From NCBI GenBank assembly GCA_009392275.1, contig VFGV01000020.1, positions 34,563-98,562 of the forward strand: a DNA stretch of 64,000 nucleotides. Reading direction: 5' to 3'. The position numbers and the translations under genes were made by a program. The stretch's first letter is position 1; every line of letters begins with the position of its first letter. The DNA comes from SAR202 cluster bacterium (GTDB lineage: Bacteria; Chloroflexota; Dehalococcoidia; Lucifugimonadales; UBA2962). Positions 1 to 9,696 of the stretch are shown here, one piece after another. The notes beneath the pieces were generated by a model. That model worked only from the letters and a program-made list of their open reading frames with translations. It was not told where the DNA came from and did not search any database.

Positions 1-270
1 GTATGCTTATCAATAATCTCTAAATATAAATCTCACCCTAATTCCTATTTAAAGTTTGTAATAGTTGATGAGCAAGATGTGTATGAATCAATCAGCTTTG
101 CAAAATCAGTTGACTTTCCAGTCAAACGGTTAATACTAATGCCAGAAGGCAGTAAGGCCTCCAATTTAATTAGTAAGAGTAGTTGGCTTAGCGACTATTG
201 TATAAAAAATGGTTTACGATATTCATCTCGTTTACATGTTTTACTTTGGCAAGGTGTTAGAGGAAAATAA
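1..270 (+). CDS. queE: 7-carboxy-7-deazaguanine synthase QueE, C-terminal part (5' end outside window)
   Basis: The open frame runs in from the left edge without a start and stops with TAA at 268-270. The visible 89 residues match the C-terminus of the radical-SAM enzyme QueE: an LMPEG motif, then a Trp-Leu helix, then an RLHVLLW strand ending GVRGK just before the stop, as in the family. QueE converts 6-carboxytetrahydropterin to 7-carboxy-7-deazaguanine in the preQ0 pathway. The CX3CX2C cluster motif lies upstream of the window and cannot be checked. The partner genes queD, queC and folE are about 39 kb away at 40085-41807. Identification rests on the tail motif only, but that tail is characteristic. 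Confidence 0.85.
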   Translation, partial: VCLSIISKYKSHPNSYLKFVIVDEQDVYESISFAKSVDFPVKRLILMPEGSKASNLISKSSWLSDYCIKNGLRYSSRLHVLLWQGVRGK

Positions 271-327
271 ATAGTATTGTTAAAACGAAAACACAACAAC
301 TAACATTTAAAGTAGGAGGAAAGGAAG

Positions 328-1080
328 TTGAAATTTGCACGATATGAATTAGATGGGGCAGTCCATTATGGCATCGTATCAGGAGATACTGTAAATAGAA
401 TTACTGGGAACCCATGGGAGAAATATGAGGTTGCTAAAGAGTCAGAATCTATTTCATCAATTAAAATACTGGCTCCTACTGCCCCGTCGAAAATAATTGC
501 AATTGGCCTCAACTATAAAAGCCACCTAGGTGATAAAACTGCGCCTTCCGTTCCTGAACCATTTATCAAAACACCTTCGTGTATTGTTGGACCAAACGAT
601 TGTATTGTCTTACCTACAGATTCAACCATAGTTCAAGAGGAAGCTGAGTTAGCAATAATATTTGGTAAAACCTGCCGAAATGCCACAAAGCAAAATGCGC
701 TCGATTATGTTTTCGGGTATACGTGCGCTAATGACGTTAGCGAAAGAGATTGGCAAAAGAATGATCTTCAGTGGACTAGAGCTAAATCATCGGACACATT
801 CGGTCCAATTGGACCATTTATAGTAACGGGACTAGACCCATCTAATTTAGCTATAAGTGCCAGATTAAATGGTCAAACAGTTCAGTCTAGTAATACTTCA
901 GATTTATTGTTTGATGTGCCATCAATAATCGAATGGGTTAGTAAATTTATCACAATGGAACCTGGTGATTTAATTTTGACGGGAACGCCTGGAACTACTG
1001 CAACATTAAATGATGGAGATACTATAGAAATTGAGGTTGAGGGAATCGGAGTGTTATCGAATTGTGTTAAAGCAGAATGA
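328..1080 (+). CDS. Fumarylacetoacetate hydrolase (FAH) family protein
   Basis: A 250-residue protein with a short N-terminal domain and an FAH fold. Visible family marks are the GLNYKSH segment near residue 60, the E-x-E metal-ligand pair in EEAELAII, and CANDVSERD, which carries the Asp ligand. FAH proteins of this size act as acylpyruvate hydrolases, oxaloacetate decarboxylases or hydroxy-heptadienedioate isomerases in catabolism of aromatic compounds; the substrate cannot be told from sequence. The TTG start is chosen because an AGGAGGA Shine-Dalgarno lies just upstream (313-320) and the family N-terminus (MKFARYE) begins there. It is convergent with the CcdA-like gene, with only six bases between the two stops. 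Confidence 0.85.
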   Translation: MKFARYELDGAVHYGIVSGDTVNRITGNPWEKYEVAKESESISSIKILAPTAPSKIIAIGLNYKSHLGDKTAPSVPEPFIKTPSCIVGPNDCIVLPTDSTIVQEEAELAIIFGKTCRNATKQNALDYVFGYTCANDVSERDWQKNDLQWTRAKSSDTFGPIGPFIVTGLDPSNLAISARLNGQTVQSSNTSDLLFDVPSIIEWVSKFITMEPGDLILTGTPGTTATLNDGDTIEIEVEGIGVLSNCVKAE

Positions 1081-1086
1081 TTGAAC

Positions 1087-1815
1087 TTAGAAAATTTGCT
1101 CTAATCTCAAGAACAGCAAGTCGCTACCATCACCAATAGACCAATAGTAAATTAGGTATACACCCGCCCCTACCATAGCTAGATTTCCTATTGGTTCAAC
1201 TAATGGAAATATTCTTCGCAATATTTTACGAACCAGCTCTTTGAAGAAAACGGCTCCAATGGCAACTGCAATCATTACCACCCCCATTCCAACTCCATAG
1301 CTAAGGGAACTAATTATTGTCTCTATTATGCTATAAGTTGTAACTGCTTTCCCCGTCACTATGCCTACTGTGGCTAAGAATATCGGCAACGCACAACTGA
1401 CCGATGCAACCGCATAACCAACCCCAAACAAGAATACGTTTCTAAGCCCTTTACCCTGTCCCAGATTCACTCTACTTGCCGCAATAAATCCTAATTTCTT
1501 CTTAAATACAATCAAGGAAATCCCAAATGAAGTGATAATTATGCCTACGATCAGCCCAGCTAAAGGTAAATATTGCCCTATCACAGATCCTCCGGCTGCC
1601 ACGATTAAGCCAACAATTCCAAAAACGACGATGAATCCAATGGTAGTCACTAAGCCAACCAATATTGCCCTAGAGCTATCGACTAATAAGTTGTTTGAGT
1701 CTGAATCTCCAGACAATTGATATCCGACATAAGCTGGAAACATAGCTGCTCCACATGGGTTAAAAGCAGCGACCATGCCAGCAGAGAAAGCAAATAGCAA
1801 CGGCACATCTATCAT
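1087..1815 (-). CDS. CcdA/DsbD-type thiol-disulfide transmembrane protein
   Basis: A polytopic membrane protein of 242 residues with about six hydrophobic helices. It carries NPCGAAMFPAY in the first helix and VSCALP in a later one. Paired Cys residues (about 21 and 141), one in each half, are how CcdA moves reducing equivalents across the membrane for cytochrome c maturation or periplasmic thiol reduction. The frame opens at a TTG at 1833, but the ATG at 1815 is preferred because GGAG (complement of 1823-1826) is seven bases before it. No thioredoxin-like partner is adjacent. It is divergent from the siroheme reductase gene. The family is secure; the electron acceptor is unknown. Confidence 0.8.
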   Translation of the reverse strand: MIDVPLLFAFSAGMVAAFNPCGAAMFPAYVGYQLSGDSDSNNLLVDSSRAILVGLVTTIGFIVVFGIVGLIVAAGGSVIGQYLPLAGLIVGIIITSFGISLIVFKKKLGFIAASRVNLGQGKGLRNVFLFGVGYAVASVSCALPIFLATVGIVTGKAVTTYSIIETIISSLSYGVGMGVVMIAVAIGAVFFKELVRKILRRIFPLVEPIGNLAMVGAGVYLIYYWSIGDGSDLLFLRLEQIF

Positions 1816-2010
1816 CAAAGTACTCCAAAACAACTTGTTAAATTCATTTTATTAAAGTGTGAAATTAATTTCTTTATAGGTTAACTTACAATTGCATGTT
1901 AAATGACTTCGGTTTAGTATTAATCTAATTGTGATAATAATCTGATGAAAATTTGGTAAAACTACTTAATTTTTCAAACTTAAACACATCAGCAGCACAA
2001 CAGAAATATT

Positions 2011-3777
2011 ATGACTCAAATTCACGACAAAACAAGCAAAGACAGGGTGATTCCAATTCTTCCAGAAGAACTAGAAGAATTCGAACATGAGGTAAAGCGA
2101 TTTCAAGCAGGCGAATGGAATACAGAACATGAATTTATGGCTTTTCGGCTACGCCAAGGAGTATATGGACAGCGTCAGCCGGATGTTCAAATGGTTCGAG
2201 TCAAAGCACCTTTTGGTGGATTAACGGCTGATCAACTAGATGCTCTATCCATATTTGCGGACAGGTATACACCGCTTCGTAAAGGACATATAACTACTAG
2301 AGAGAATATCCAATTCCATCACGTTAAACTTGAAGACGCAGCTGCAGGGTTGCACATTTTGGCCAAAGCCGGATTGAGCACCAGAGAAGCCTGCGGTAAC
2401 ACTGTTAGAAACGTTACAGGTTGCCCAATGGCAGGTGTATGCGGTGATGAACCGTTCGATGTAACCCCTTATGCAGCAGCGTACGCGAGGTATTTTGTGA
2501 GGCATCCGTTTAGCCAATCAATGCCCAGAAAAATCAAATCAGCATTTTCTGGTTGTGAAAGTGACTGTGCAATCACACCCATCCATGATGTAGGCTTTGT
2601 GCCTAAAATCAAAGACGGTGTCAAAGGATTCAAAATGTTTATGGGTGGCGGCACATCAATTATGCCTCGGCTTGCACCGACCCTGTATGAATTCGTTAGC
2701 GAAAATGAATATCTAAAGGTTACAGAGGCTGCAATTAGGGTTTTCCATAAATCTAATGAATTGAGACGAAACCGTATGAAGGCACGGGTGAAGTTTCTAA
2801 TTGACCGAATAGGTATTGATGACTTTAGAGTTTTGGTTGAAAAAGAAATGGAGGGTGATTGGGCAAAAAAATCGTTTGATCCAACAAATCTGCTTTTTAT
2901 TGAAGATGAACTAGCAGATGCTCCGAATCAAGATGCAGATTTCAAACAACCCAAGTCATTAGATCCAAAATTCGATCAGTGGTGTGAATCTAACGTGGAG
3001 ACTCAAAAACAGACGGGATATCACACTGCTACAGTTAAGGTAAAACTTGGTGATCTAGATGTAGGTCAATTCCAAAGATTGGCCGATTTGTCACGGAGAT
3101 TTGCTGGAGGCCGGTGTCGAATTACCCATCAGCAAAACCTAACCTTTAGATGGGTTCCTAAAAATGCACTTTATGAATTATGGAGTGAACTGGAAACAAT
3201 TGGATTGGGCAATAGCGGTGTTCATCAAATCAGCGATGTAGTTTCATGCCCTGGAACCGATAGCTGCAAACTAGGAATAACCTCCTCAATGGGCCTTGCA
3301 CGTGCGCTTGAAAGTATAATTGAAGAGCTAAACATCGACGATCCTTTGGTTAAAAAGATGCATGTCAAAATGAGTGGTTGTCCAAATGGATGTGGACAAC
3401 ATCATATAGCTGATATCGGATTTCATGGAGCAGCCGCTAAAGCCCCAGGAGGACAAGTACCTGCATATGAATTATTCTTAGGTGGAAGTTATGCGGCTAA
3501 TGATGCACGTTTTGGAATTAGAGTTAAAGCCAAAATACCCGCTAAGAATGCTCCAGATGCTTTGAAAAAAATAATTCAAACATATATGTCAAAAAGAAAT
3601 GACAATGAAGAATTTAAGGATTTTGCAGTAAGGTTTGGATCAGAAAATTTTGAAGAAGTGCTACAGGAGTTTAAAGATGTCGGCGAATTGAATCGCGACA
3701 CCTTACCAAAATATATGGACTGGGATAAAACAATTAAATACGTTCTAGAAAGAGGCGAGGGAGAGTGCATGGTCTAG
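2011..3777 (+). CDS. Siroheme nitrite/sulfite reductase (ferredoxin-type hemoprotein)
   Basis: A 588-residue enzyme with the two-fold ferredoxin-like/siroheme repeat of the NirA/Sir family. The siroheme-[4Fe-4S] ligands are all present: CPGTDSC gives C413 and C419, and MSGCPNGC gives C457 and C461. The N-terminal repeat has its own Cys-rich segments (TGCPMAGVC, SGCESDC). The enzyme performs a six-electron reduction of nitrite to ammonia or sulfite to sulfide in the cytoplasm. Sequence alone does not decide between them. A SulP permease lies 7 kb away and a CcdA-like thiol carrier is divergent, which leans weakly towards sulfur. No clear Shine-Dalgarno precedes the ATG. Confidence 0.9.
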   Translation: MTQIHDKTSKDRVIPILPEELEEFEHEVKRFQAGEWNTEHEFMAFRLRQGVYGQRQPDVQMVRVKAPFGGLTADQLDALSIFADRYTPLRKGHITTRENIQFHHVKLEDAAAGLHILAKAGLSTREACGNTVRNVTGCPMAGVCGDEPFDVTPYAAAYARYFVRHPFSQSMPRKIKSAFSGCESDCAITPIHDVGFVPKIKDGVKGFKMFMGGGTSIMPRLAPTLYEFVSENEYLKVTEAAIRVFHKSNELRRNRMKARVKFLIDRIGIDDFRVLVEKEMEGDWAKKSFDPTNLLFIEDELADAPNQDADFKQPKSLDPKFDQWCESNVETQKQTGYHTATVKVKLGDLDVGQFQRLADLSRRFAGGRCRITHQQNLTFRWVPKNALYELWSELETIGLGNSGVHQISDVVSCPGTDSCKLGITSSMGLARALESIIEELNIDDPLVKKMHVKMSGCPNGCGQHHIADIGFHGAAAKAPGGQVPAYELFLGGSYAANDARFGIRVKAKIPAKNAPDALKKIIQTYMSKRNDNEEFKDFAVRFGSENFEEVLQEFKDVGELNRDTLPKYMDWDKTIKYVLERGEGECMV

Positions 3778-3936
3778 AACCTGGTTAAGGTTAATTGTTT
3801 CCTTTTACATCTGTAAATATAGTTGCTAGTTAAGCATTACGAGCAGCCATATTACAAAAATAATTCCTTGCGAGCCTTGCTATGTTGTAAATTTCGCCTC
3901 TATAAATAATCTAAAGAAACAAAATATCTAATTCTA

Positions 3937-5595
3937 TTGAAAAATAAAAATGAAAGTGAGGCTAGTAATTTGAACGTAGATACCGCAATTTGCCGAATAT
4001 TAAAGGCTGAAGGAATCGACTGGATAGCAGCTTTTCCCCATCAATCCATAATAGACGTTGCCGCCAAAGAAGGAATCAAGCCAGTCATTGTTAGACAAGA
4101 ACGAGCGGGCGTTAATATGGCAGATGCACTAAGCCGTGTTACCAATGGTAAAACTATCGGTGTATTTACAATGCAGTACGGACCAGGTGCAGAAAATGCA
4201 TTTAGTGGAGTAGCACAAGCCTACGCTGACAATGTGCCAATACTGTTACTTCCAGGAGGTAACCCACAAGACCGAGTTGGAGTTCACCCAAGTTTCGATT
4301 CTTTAGATCATTACAAAGGAATAACAAAATGGGCATCATATATTATGTCTGCCGATCGAACTGTTGACGTTATGAGGTCTGCTTTTAGTAATTTGAGAAA
4401 TGGTAGGCCAGGTCCTGTACTAGTTGAAATACCTGTAGACGTGGCTACCCATGAAGTAAAAAACTTTAACTATACGCCTGTAAAGCAAACCCGGTCCGAG
4501 GCTGACCCTCAAGATGTGTCCGATATAGTTGGAGCTATTGAAGCATCAAGTAATCCAGTAATTACTGCTGGACAAGGAATAATGTACTCAGACGCTTCAT
4601 CAGAGCTAATCGAACTAGCCGAATTAACAGGTATACCAGTAGTAACCACGCTAGCTGGGAAAAGTGGCTTCCCTGAAAATCATCCACTATCTTTAGGCTG
4701 TGCTGCTAGAACCGCTACTGGCATGTCAGCCCACTTTTTAAATGAAACTGACATGATGATTGGTATAGGCACAAGTTTCACTAAGTCTATATTTGGCTCC
4801 CCTGTTCCAGATAAAGCAGAAATCATACAAATAACCAACCATAGCGAGGACCTACATAAGGATTATTCAATAAATTATGGAGCAGTCGGAGACGCAAAGC
4901 TTGTTATTAAACAAATTATCCAAGAATTAAGAAATAGAAATGTTAAACCCAGACAAGGAACTGCTGAGCATATAGAAGAGCAGAGAAAACAATGGATGAA
5001 GAAATGGGAACCTAAGTTGTCTTCAAATGAAATCCCGATAAGCCCTTATAGGGTATTCAGAGAGATTGAAAAAACTGTTGATGTATCAAACACAATAGTG
5101 ACACATGACTCTGGCTATCCAAGAGATCAACTTGTGCCATTTTGGAAACCTGTTGAACAACACGGCTATATTGGTTGGGGTAAATCCACTCAATTAGGCT
5201 ATGGCCTCGGACTAGCAATAGGAGCTAAGCTTGCCAAACCAGAAAAAACAGTAATTAATTTTATGGGAGATGCAGCATTTGGAATGGCTGGTCTCGACAT
5301 AGAGACTGCTACTCGCAACAAGATTGGTATAACTACCATTGTTTTACATAACGGAGTGATGACTGGATATGCAGCTAACTATATGCCAGTTGCAGCGGAC
5401 ACATATGGAAGCAATCAATTAGAAGGCGACTATGCTACTGTGGCAAAAGGACTGGGAGCGCACGGAGAAAGAATTGAAAAAATCGAGGACATTTCCGCAG
5501 GAATGGAACGCGCTTTAGCAGCAAATAAAAATGGTCAACCTGCACTTTTAGAAATTATGACCAAGGAAGAGCCAGAAGTATCTAAATACTGGTAA
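3937..5595 (+). CDS. Thiamine-pyrophosphate enzyme, acetolactate synthase-like
   Basis: A 552-residue member of the TPP-dependent acetolactate synthase/benzoylformate decarboxylase superfamily. The N-terminal Pyr domain has the activating Glu (E55 in RQERAG) and an FTMQYGPG loop, followed by a central domain. The C-terminal PP domain has the Mg/TPP motif as MGDAAFG with the closing Asn in LHNGV, so the usual GDG is GDA. It could be a decarboxylase, carboligase or sulfoacetaldehyde acetyltransferase-like enzyme; the substrate is not predictable. The frame starts at TTG 3937, but TTG 3970 has GAGG eight bases upstream and may be the true start. The upstream 159-bp gap shows nothing recognisable. 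Confidence 0.8.
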   Translation: MKNKNESEASNLNVDTAICRILKAEGIDWIAAFPHQSIIDVAAKEGIKPVIVRQERAGVNMADALSRVTNGKTIGVFTMQYGPGAENAFSGVAQAYADNVPILLLPGGNPQDRVGVHPSFDSLDHYKGITKWASYIMSADRTVDVMRSAFSNLRNGRPGPVLVEIPVDVATHEVKNFNYTPVKQTRSEADPQDVSDIVGAIEASSNPVITAGQGIMYSDASSELIELAELTGIPVVTTLAGKSGFPENHPLSLGCAARTATGMSAHFLNETDMMIGIGTSFTKSIFGSPVPDKAEIIQITNHSEDLHKDYSINYGAVGDAKLVIKQIIQELRNRNVKPRQGTAEHIEEQRKQWMKKWEPKLSSNEIPISPYRVFREIEKTVDVSNTIVTHDSGYPRDQLVPFWKPVEQHGYIGWGKSTQLGYGLGLAIGAKLAKPEKTVINFMGDAAFGMAGLDIETATRNKIGITTIVLHNGVMTGYAANYMPVAADTYGSNQLEGDYATVAKGLGAHGERIEKIEDISAGMERALAANKNGQPALLEIMTKEEPEVSKYW

Positions 5596-5624
5596 ATCAT
5601 ATATTTTAAGGAATATTAATAACA

Positions 5625-7013
5625 ATGAAAATCACTAGCTTTGTAATTTTAGTAGTGTTGTCAGTCCTAATCACAGCATGTGGAACAACTGAAGTTACAA
5701 GTAACGAAACAAGTGCCAACGCGGAAGAACCTGACATCGAAGTGGTAATCTCTGAACCAATAGAAGACTCTGTTCCTGCAACACCAATACCCGAGGATAC
5801 GCCTGTTCCTGAGAATACTCCTACGCCGATACCGCCTACCGCAATACCTGCAACTCCTACTTTGGAGCCAGTAGAGGAAATTGTCGAGCCAGTAGAGGAA
5901 ATTGTCGAGCCAGATATTTCCGATGATACTACTAATAATACTGATGCTGATACGTCCACCTCATCTCCGATGGAAATAAATGAATGCTCTGATATTCCTG
6001 ATATGACTCAAAGAAGCATGTGTGAAATGGCAGAAAAGATGGGAATGAGTATGGAAGACATGATGGAAATGGCAGAAGAGATGGGCATGTTAGATGACAT
6101 GGATACGGGTGAGGATGATGTGATGACTATGGATATTGCAGATATGGAGGGAATGGGCGGCATTAACCCATGTCTCGAAGTAGAGGAGGAATATAGATCC
6201 CGATGTGAAGAATCCATTAGAAGAGAAGTTAAGCAAAATACTGAAGGAGAGAATCAGGAATCAGACGGATATTATATAGACGGGGATTTTGACCCCAACA
6301 ATTTACCTAAGGTGGCTAAGTCTAATTTTGTGGAACTCGACAAAATAGGACGAACTTCGAAACTTCGATCCGGTGTTGGTCATGATTATGCATTTAATAC
6401 ATCTGAATATGACCCCACTGGAGCAAGCTGCAGAAGCATGAAGCACTATATGATTCCTATCGGAGTGCCACTAGAAAATTCTTTATATTCGATAACTCCA
6501 CACACATTTGAGTGGATGTCGATAAAATTCTTTTCTCCGGTAGATGGAGTTGTGCAAGATGTAGTATATAGTTATAACTCTTACGGTCCTGAGGCTCAAT
6601 TCACTATAAGTTCTGATGACCATGCTGGATATTACTTCAATTTCTACCATGTAAATCTTGATCCAAGCTTAGTATTGGGAACTAAAGTAACGGCCGGTCA
6701 ATATATAGGACATTTAGGTAGCGAGGAAGCTTGGGTAGAAATCGGTGTTGAGGTTAGGGTAAATTCAAGGGAATCGCATTTGGTATCTTTTATACAAGTA
6801 GCTACAGATGAAGTTCTATCAGAATATCAATCCCGTGGACTAAATTCGTCGGCAGATGTAATAGTCACCAAAGAAGAGAGAGATGCTAAGCCGCTGGCAT
6901 GTGACAGGAACTCAGAGGCTGGGTGGTTTGAAGGTGGTGGCAGCTATAAGCCAACAGAATCATTTATGATATGGCAATTTGAGAGCGATGAAAATTGGTT
7001 CTTTTTCAACTAA
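5625..7013 (+). CDS. Lipoprotein with Met-rich segment and degenerate M23-like domain
   Basis: A secreted lipoprotein of 462 residues. A signal peptide with an LITAC lipobox puts the lipid on C19. Residues 45-100 form a Pro/Thr linker with a duplicated EPVEEIV unit, and 115-180 form an acidic Met-rich stretch (MEDMMEMAEEMGM) flanked by Cys residues. Residues 245-385 resemble an M23/LytM peptidase barrel: GHDYAF, FFSPVDGVV, FYHVNLD, TAGQYIGH. The last HxH zinc motif is replaced by EIGVEV, so it is probably not a peptidase and may bind a ligand or metal instead. It starts 29 bases after the TPP gene and is convergent with the CaiB fusion gene. Confidence 0.6.
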   Translation: MKITSFVILVVLSVLITACGTTEVTSNETSANAEEPDIEVVISEPIEDSVPATPIPEDTPVPENTPTPIPPTAIPATPTLEPVEEIVEPVEEIVEPDISDDTTNNTDADTSTSSPMEINECSDIPDMTQRSMCEMAEKMGMSMEDMMEMAEEMGMLDDMDTGEDDVMTMDIADMEGMGGINPCLEVEEEYRSRCEESIRREVKQNTEGENQESDGYYIDGDFDPNNLPKVAKSNFVELDKIGRTSKLRSGVGHDYAFNTSEYDPTGASCRSMKHYMIPIGVPLENSLYSITPHTFEWMSIKFFSPVDGVVQDVVYSYNSYGPEAQFTISSDDHAGYYFNFYHVNLDPSLVLGTKVTAGQYIGHLGSEEAWVEIGVEVRVNSRESHLVSFIQVATDEVLSEYQSRGLNSSADVIVTKEERDAKPLACDRNSEAGWFEGGGSYKPTESFMIWQFESDENWFFFN

Positions 7014-7017
7014 ATCT

Positions 7018-9327
7018 TTAAATTATCGCGTCAATTTTTTTTAACGATTCTATTTTCTTGATTGAATAGCCAAGTTCTGTTAACAATTCCTCAGAATGCT
7101 CTCCGAAATCAGGAGCCGAACGAATATTGGCGACCCTATTCGAATCAAAAATAAAAGGGGTGCCCATATGCTTTACAGAACCAACAAAAGTATGCGATTC
7201 AACGCTTAGTCCAGTCTTGATTGCATGAATATCTGAATGGATATCGATGGTATGGGACGATGCGGAGCACTCAACATCAACAAATTTTAAAACATTTAAG
7301 ACTTCATCTGTTTCAAGTTCTCCAATAACTTTTTCGAACTCTTCTGCAATTATCTTGTCATTTGTCTCTCTAAGTTTAAAATCACTATATTTTCGAGAAA
7401 GTGTATCCAATCCTAACGCCACACATGCACGTTTAAAACTATTGTCATCATGGCAAGATAGAAAAATATATCCATCTACTGTCTTATACAGCCGATATGT
7501 TGCGCATGGGCCATGTATGCTCACAGAACCTGTGGTTGATGTCCGATTAAAAAACTTCTGGAATTCTCCAGCCTGAATAGCTACAGCACCGTGTAGGAGA
7601 GATGTTTCAATATGTTGACCTAGGCCCGTTTTATTCTTCTCAACTAGAGCTGAAATTACGCCAAAGCTTGCTAACATTGCAGATGCATAATCTGCCATCG
7701 CTAACTTCAGGAAAACTGGATCACTTAAGCTTCCAGATTGCTCTATCATTGCACCAGACATAGCCTGAATTAAAGGATCAAATGCTGCTTTATCCTTCAT
7801 TGGACCTAACGAGCCGAAACCGGTCAAAGACAAATATATTAAACTAGGGTTTATTCTTACCAGGGTCTGATAGTCGATATTTAAAACCTTGGGAACTCCG
7901 GGACGATAGTTTTCCATAACTACATCTGCTTGTTTAACTAAATCATATAAAACAGATTTGCCTTGTTGGATTTTTAAATCAATTACAATTCCACGTTTAC
8001 CATGATTCCAAGTTTGAAAAGAACCACCTAAGGCTCGAAATCCGTCACCTGCTGGGGATTCAACTTTGACTACATCTGCTCCAAGTCGAGCTAAAATACT
8101 GGCCGCATAGGATCCGGAAATATAACCAGTCAAATCTATTATTTTTATATCTTTCAGCGGGCCTTGTTTTTTAAAATCATGTAAATGTTTCGATCCACTT
8201 TCCGGGGTAATCAACCGTTCTGCAATTGTAGAAACGGCCTCTTTAAAGCTTGTCTTTATAGGCCGACCACCAATCCGTCCAGGAGTGCGTTGAAACTTTA
8301 ATGGTAATCCTATTGTTTTTTTGTTGTTTGAGTTTAAATCAAACAAATCGTTCGCTACAATTTGGGGGTGGTCAACAAATACCTTTTTTGTGGAAGCTAT
8401 TATGCTGGGGACATCATATTGCTCGAATTGTTTCAGCCAATGTTCAGAGTCTCTCGTTATAACCACATCTTGAATCAGCTTTATTAAAATATCTCTATTA
8501 GCAAGCTGAAGGTTCCATGGAGCTCCATCAAATTTCGGATCACTTGCCCAATCTAATCTATCCAGAGCAATACAAAGTTTATTCCAGAATGTTTCGTTAC
8601 CACAAGCAATAAATATCCATTCACTATCAGCGCACTGGTAAAGTCTATAAACGGGATTTGCGCCTTTTTGATCTTTTGCATATCTTATCCAAGGAGTGAC
8701 ATTCGGTGACAAAACCATAGAACCACTAAACATAGCTATGGCCGAGTCATATAAAGATATATTTAATTTAAGACCCGATTGGCGTTTACTTCTTGACCAA
8801 AGTGCGGCTCCGATCCCATTTATACTAAGAAATGCAGCTCCATAGTTTGCTACCGGCAGATGAATAAAAACTGGAGATTGCTCCCACCCTCCCTGATCTC
8901 CATATAAACCAACATGATTGGATACAACACCCTCACCACCGGAGTTCTTAGCAAGTGGTCCAGTTTCACCAAATGGAGATATTACGCAATAAACTACATT
9001 ACTTTGTTTTAGTGCTAGTAAGTCGAAGTCAATAGGTTGATTAGTTTTTAGACTGGGCCGATATGTGTTAATCACGACATCGGAACTACACGCTAGTCTC
9101 AATATGTTTTCAATATCTGTTTTAGAAGTTGAGTCAGCATCAATGTAACACTTACCTCTATTCCACAGGTCAAACATCGAATCATTAAAATCAATCTCAG
9201 AAAACCCTAAGTTAATTCTTGTTACATCTGCACCCATGTCTGCCAGCATCATGCTTGCATAGGATCCGGCTAAGTCAGAATCCAAATCTAACACTTTTAA
9301 TCCTACATATGGCCCTGAATTTGACAT
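7018..9327 (-). CDS. Tandem CaiB/BaiF (family III) CoA-transferase fusion
   Basis: A 769-residue protein made of two complete family III CoA-transferase modules, roughly residues 7-370 and 390-769, each opening with the same signature (KVLDLDSDLAGSYA; KIIDLTGYISGSYA). Single-module members are about 400 residues. The catalytic Asp that forms the aspartyl-CoA thioester is present in the second module (D546 in MADYAS) but is Asn in the first (N161 in VANYGA). This suggests one active and one structural half. These enzymes move CoA between carboxylic acids. The substrate is unknown. The gene is divergent from a small membrane protein and MFS carrier, which might transport the acid. Confidence 0.88.
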   Translation of the reverse strand: MSNSGPYVGLKVLDLDSDLAGSYASMMLADMGADVTRINLGFSEIDFNDSMFDLWNRGKCYIDADSTSKTDIENILRLACSSDVVINTYRPSLKTNQPIDFDLLALKQSNVVYCVISPFGETGPLAKNSGGEGVVSNHVGLYGDQGGWEQSPVFIHLPVANYGAAFLSINGIGAALWSRSKRQSGLKLNISLYDSAIAMFSGSMVLSPNVTPWIRYAKDQKGANPVYRLYQCADSEWIFIACGNETFWNKLCIALDRLDWASDPKFDGAPWNLQLANRDILIKLIQDVVITRDSEHWLKQFEQYDVPSIIASTKKVFVDHPQIVANDLFDLNSNNKKTIGLPLKFQRTPGRIGGRPIKTSFKEAVSTIAERLITPESGSKHLHDFKKQGPLKDIKIIDLTGYISGSYAASILARLGADVVKVESPAGDGFRALGGSFQTWNHGKRGIVIDLKIQQGKSVLYDLVKQADVVMENYRPGVPKVLNIDYQTLVRINPSLIYLSLTGFGSLGPMKDKAAFDPLIQAMSGAMIEQSGSLSDPVFLKLAMADYASAMLASFGVISALVEKNKTGLGQHIETSLLHGAVAIQAGEFQKFFNRTSTTGSVSIHGPCATYRLYKTVDGYIFLSCHDDNSFKRACVALGLDTLSRKYSDFKLRETNDKIIAEEFEKVIGELETDEVLNVLKFVDVECSASSHTIDIHSDIHAIKTGLSVESHTFVGSVKHMGTPFIFDSNRVANIRSAPDFGEHSEELLTELGYSIKKIESLKKIDAII

Positions 9328-9455
9328 ATAAACTCTAGTATGTCAGCTTATAACAACGTCGTACCGCTTCGCAAAAGAATTGCAAACAGGAATAACAGAA
9401 ACTGTTTATAAAGATATACAATTGCTAAAAAGAGCATCTTTAATACAATAATTTC

Positions 9456-9686
9456 ATGAGCACAGCGTACATATTAATGGCATTTTTATCTGTCTGGATA
9501 AGCATTGAAATCTTGTTTTATACTGCTACACGCTTAGCGATATCCGAGCCATCTCAAACTGATTATAAACGTTTTATCTGGCCTGTTAGAAGTCTTACGT
9601 TAATCTTGCTTATATTTGCGTTTTTAGTCGTAAATTTATCAAACCAATTGGATTTTGTTGATCTAATTTTTATTTGCACTTTTTAA
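9456..9686 (+). CDS. Small two-helix membrane protein, unrecognised
   Basis: A 76-residue frame with two hydrophobic segments (about residues 3-28 and 46-72) joined by a short polar loop containing an RFIWPVRS turn. I do not recognise the family. Its position supports it as a real gene: it ends 10 bases before the MFS transporter on the same strand, whose TTG start has no visible ribosome site and could depend on coupling to this frame. No good Shine-Dalgarno is seen upstream of its own ATG. A chance open frame is not excluded. Confidence 0.5.
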   Translation: MSTAYILMAFLSVWISIEILFYTATRLAISEPSQTDYKRFIWPVRSLTLILLIFAFLVVNLSNQLDFVDLIFICTF

Positions 9687-9696
9687 TACTATTACA

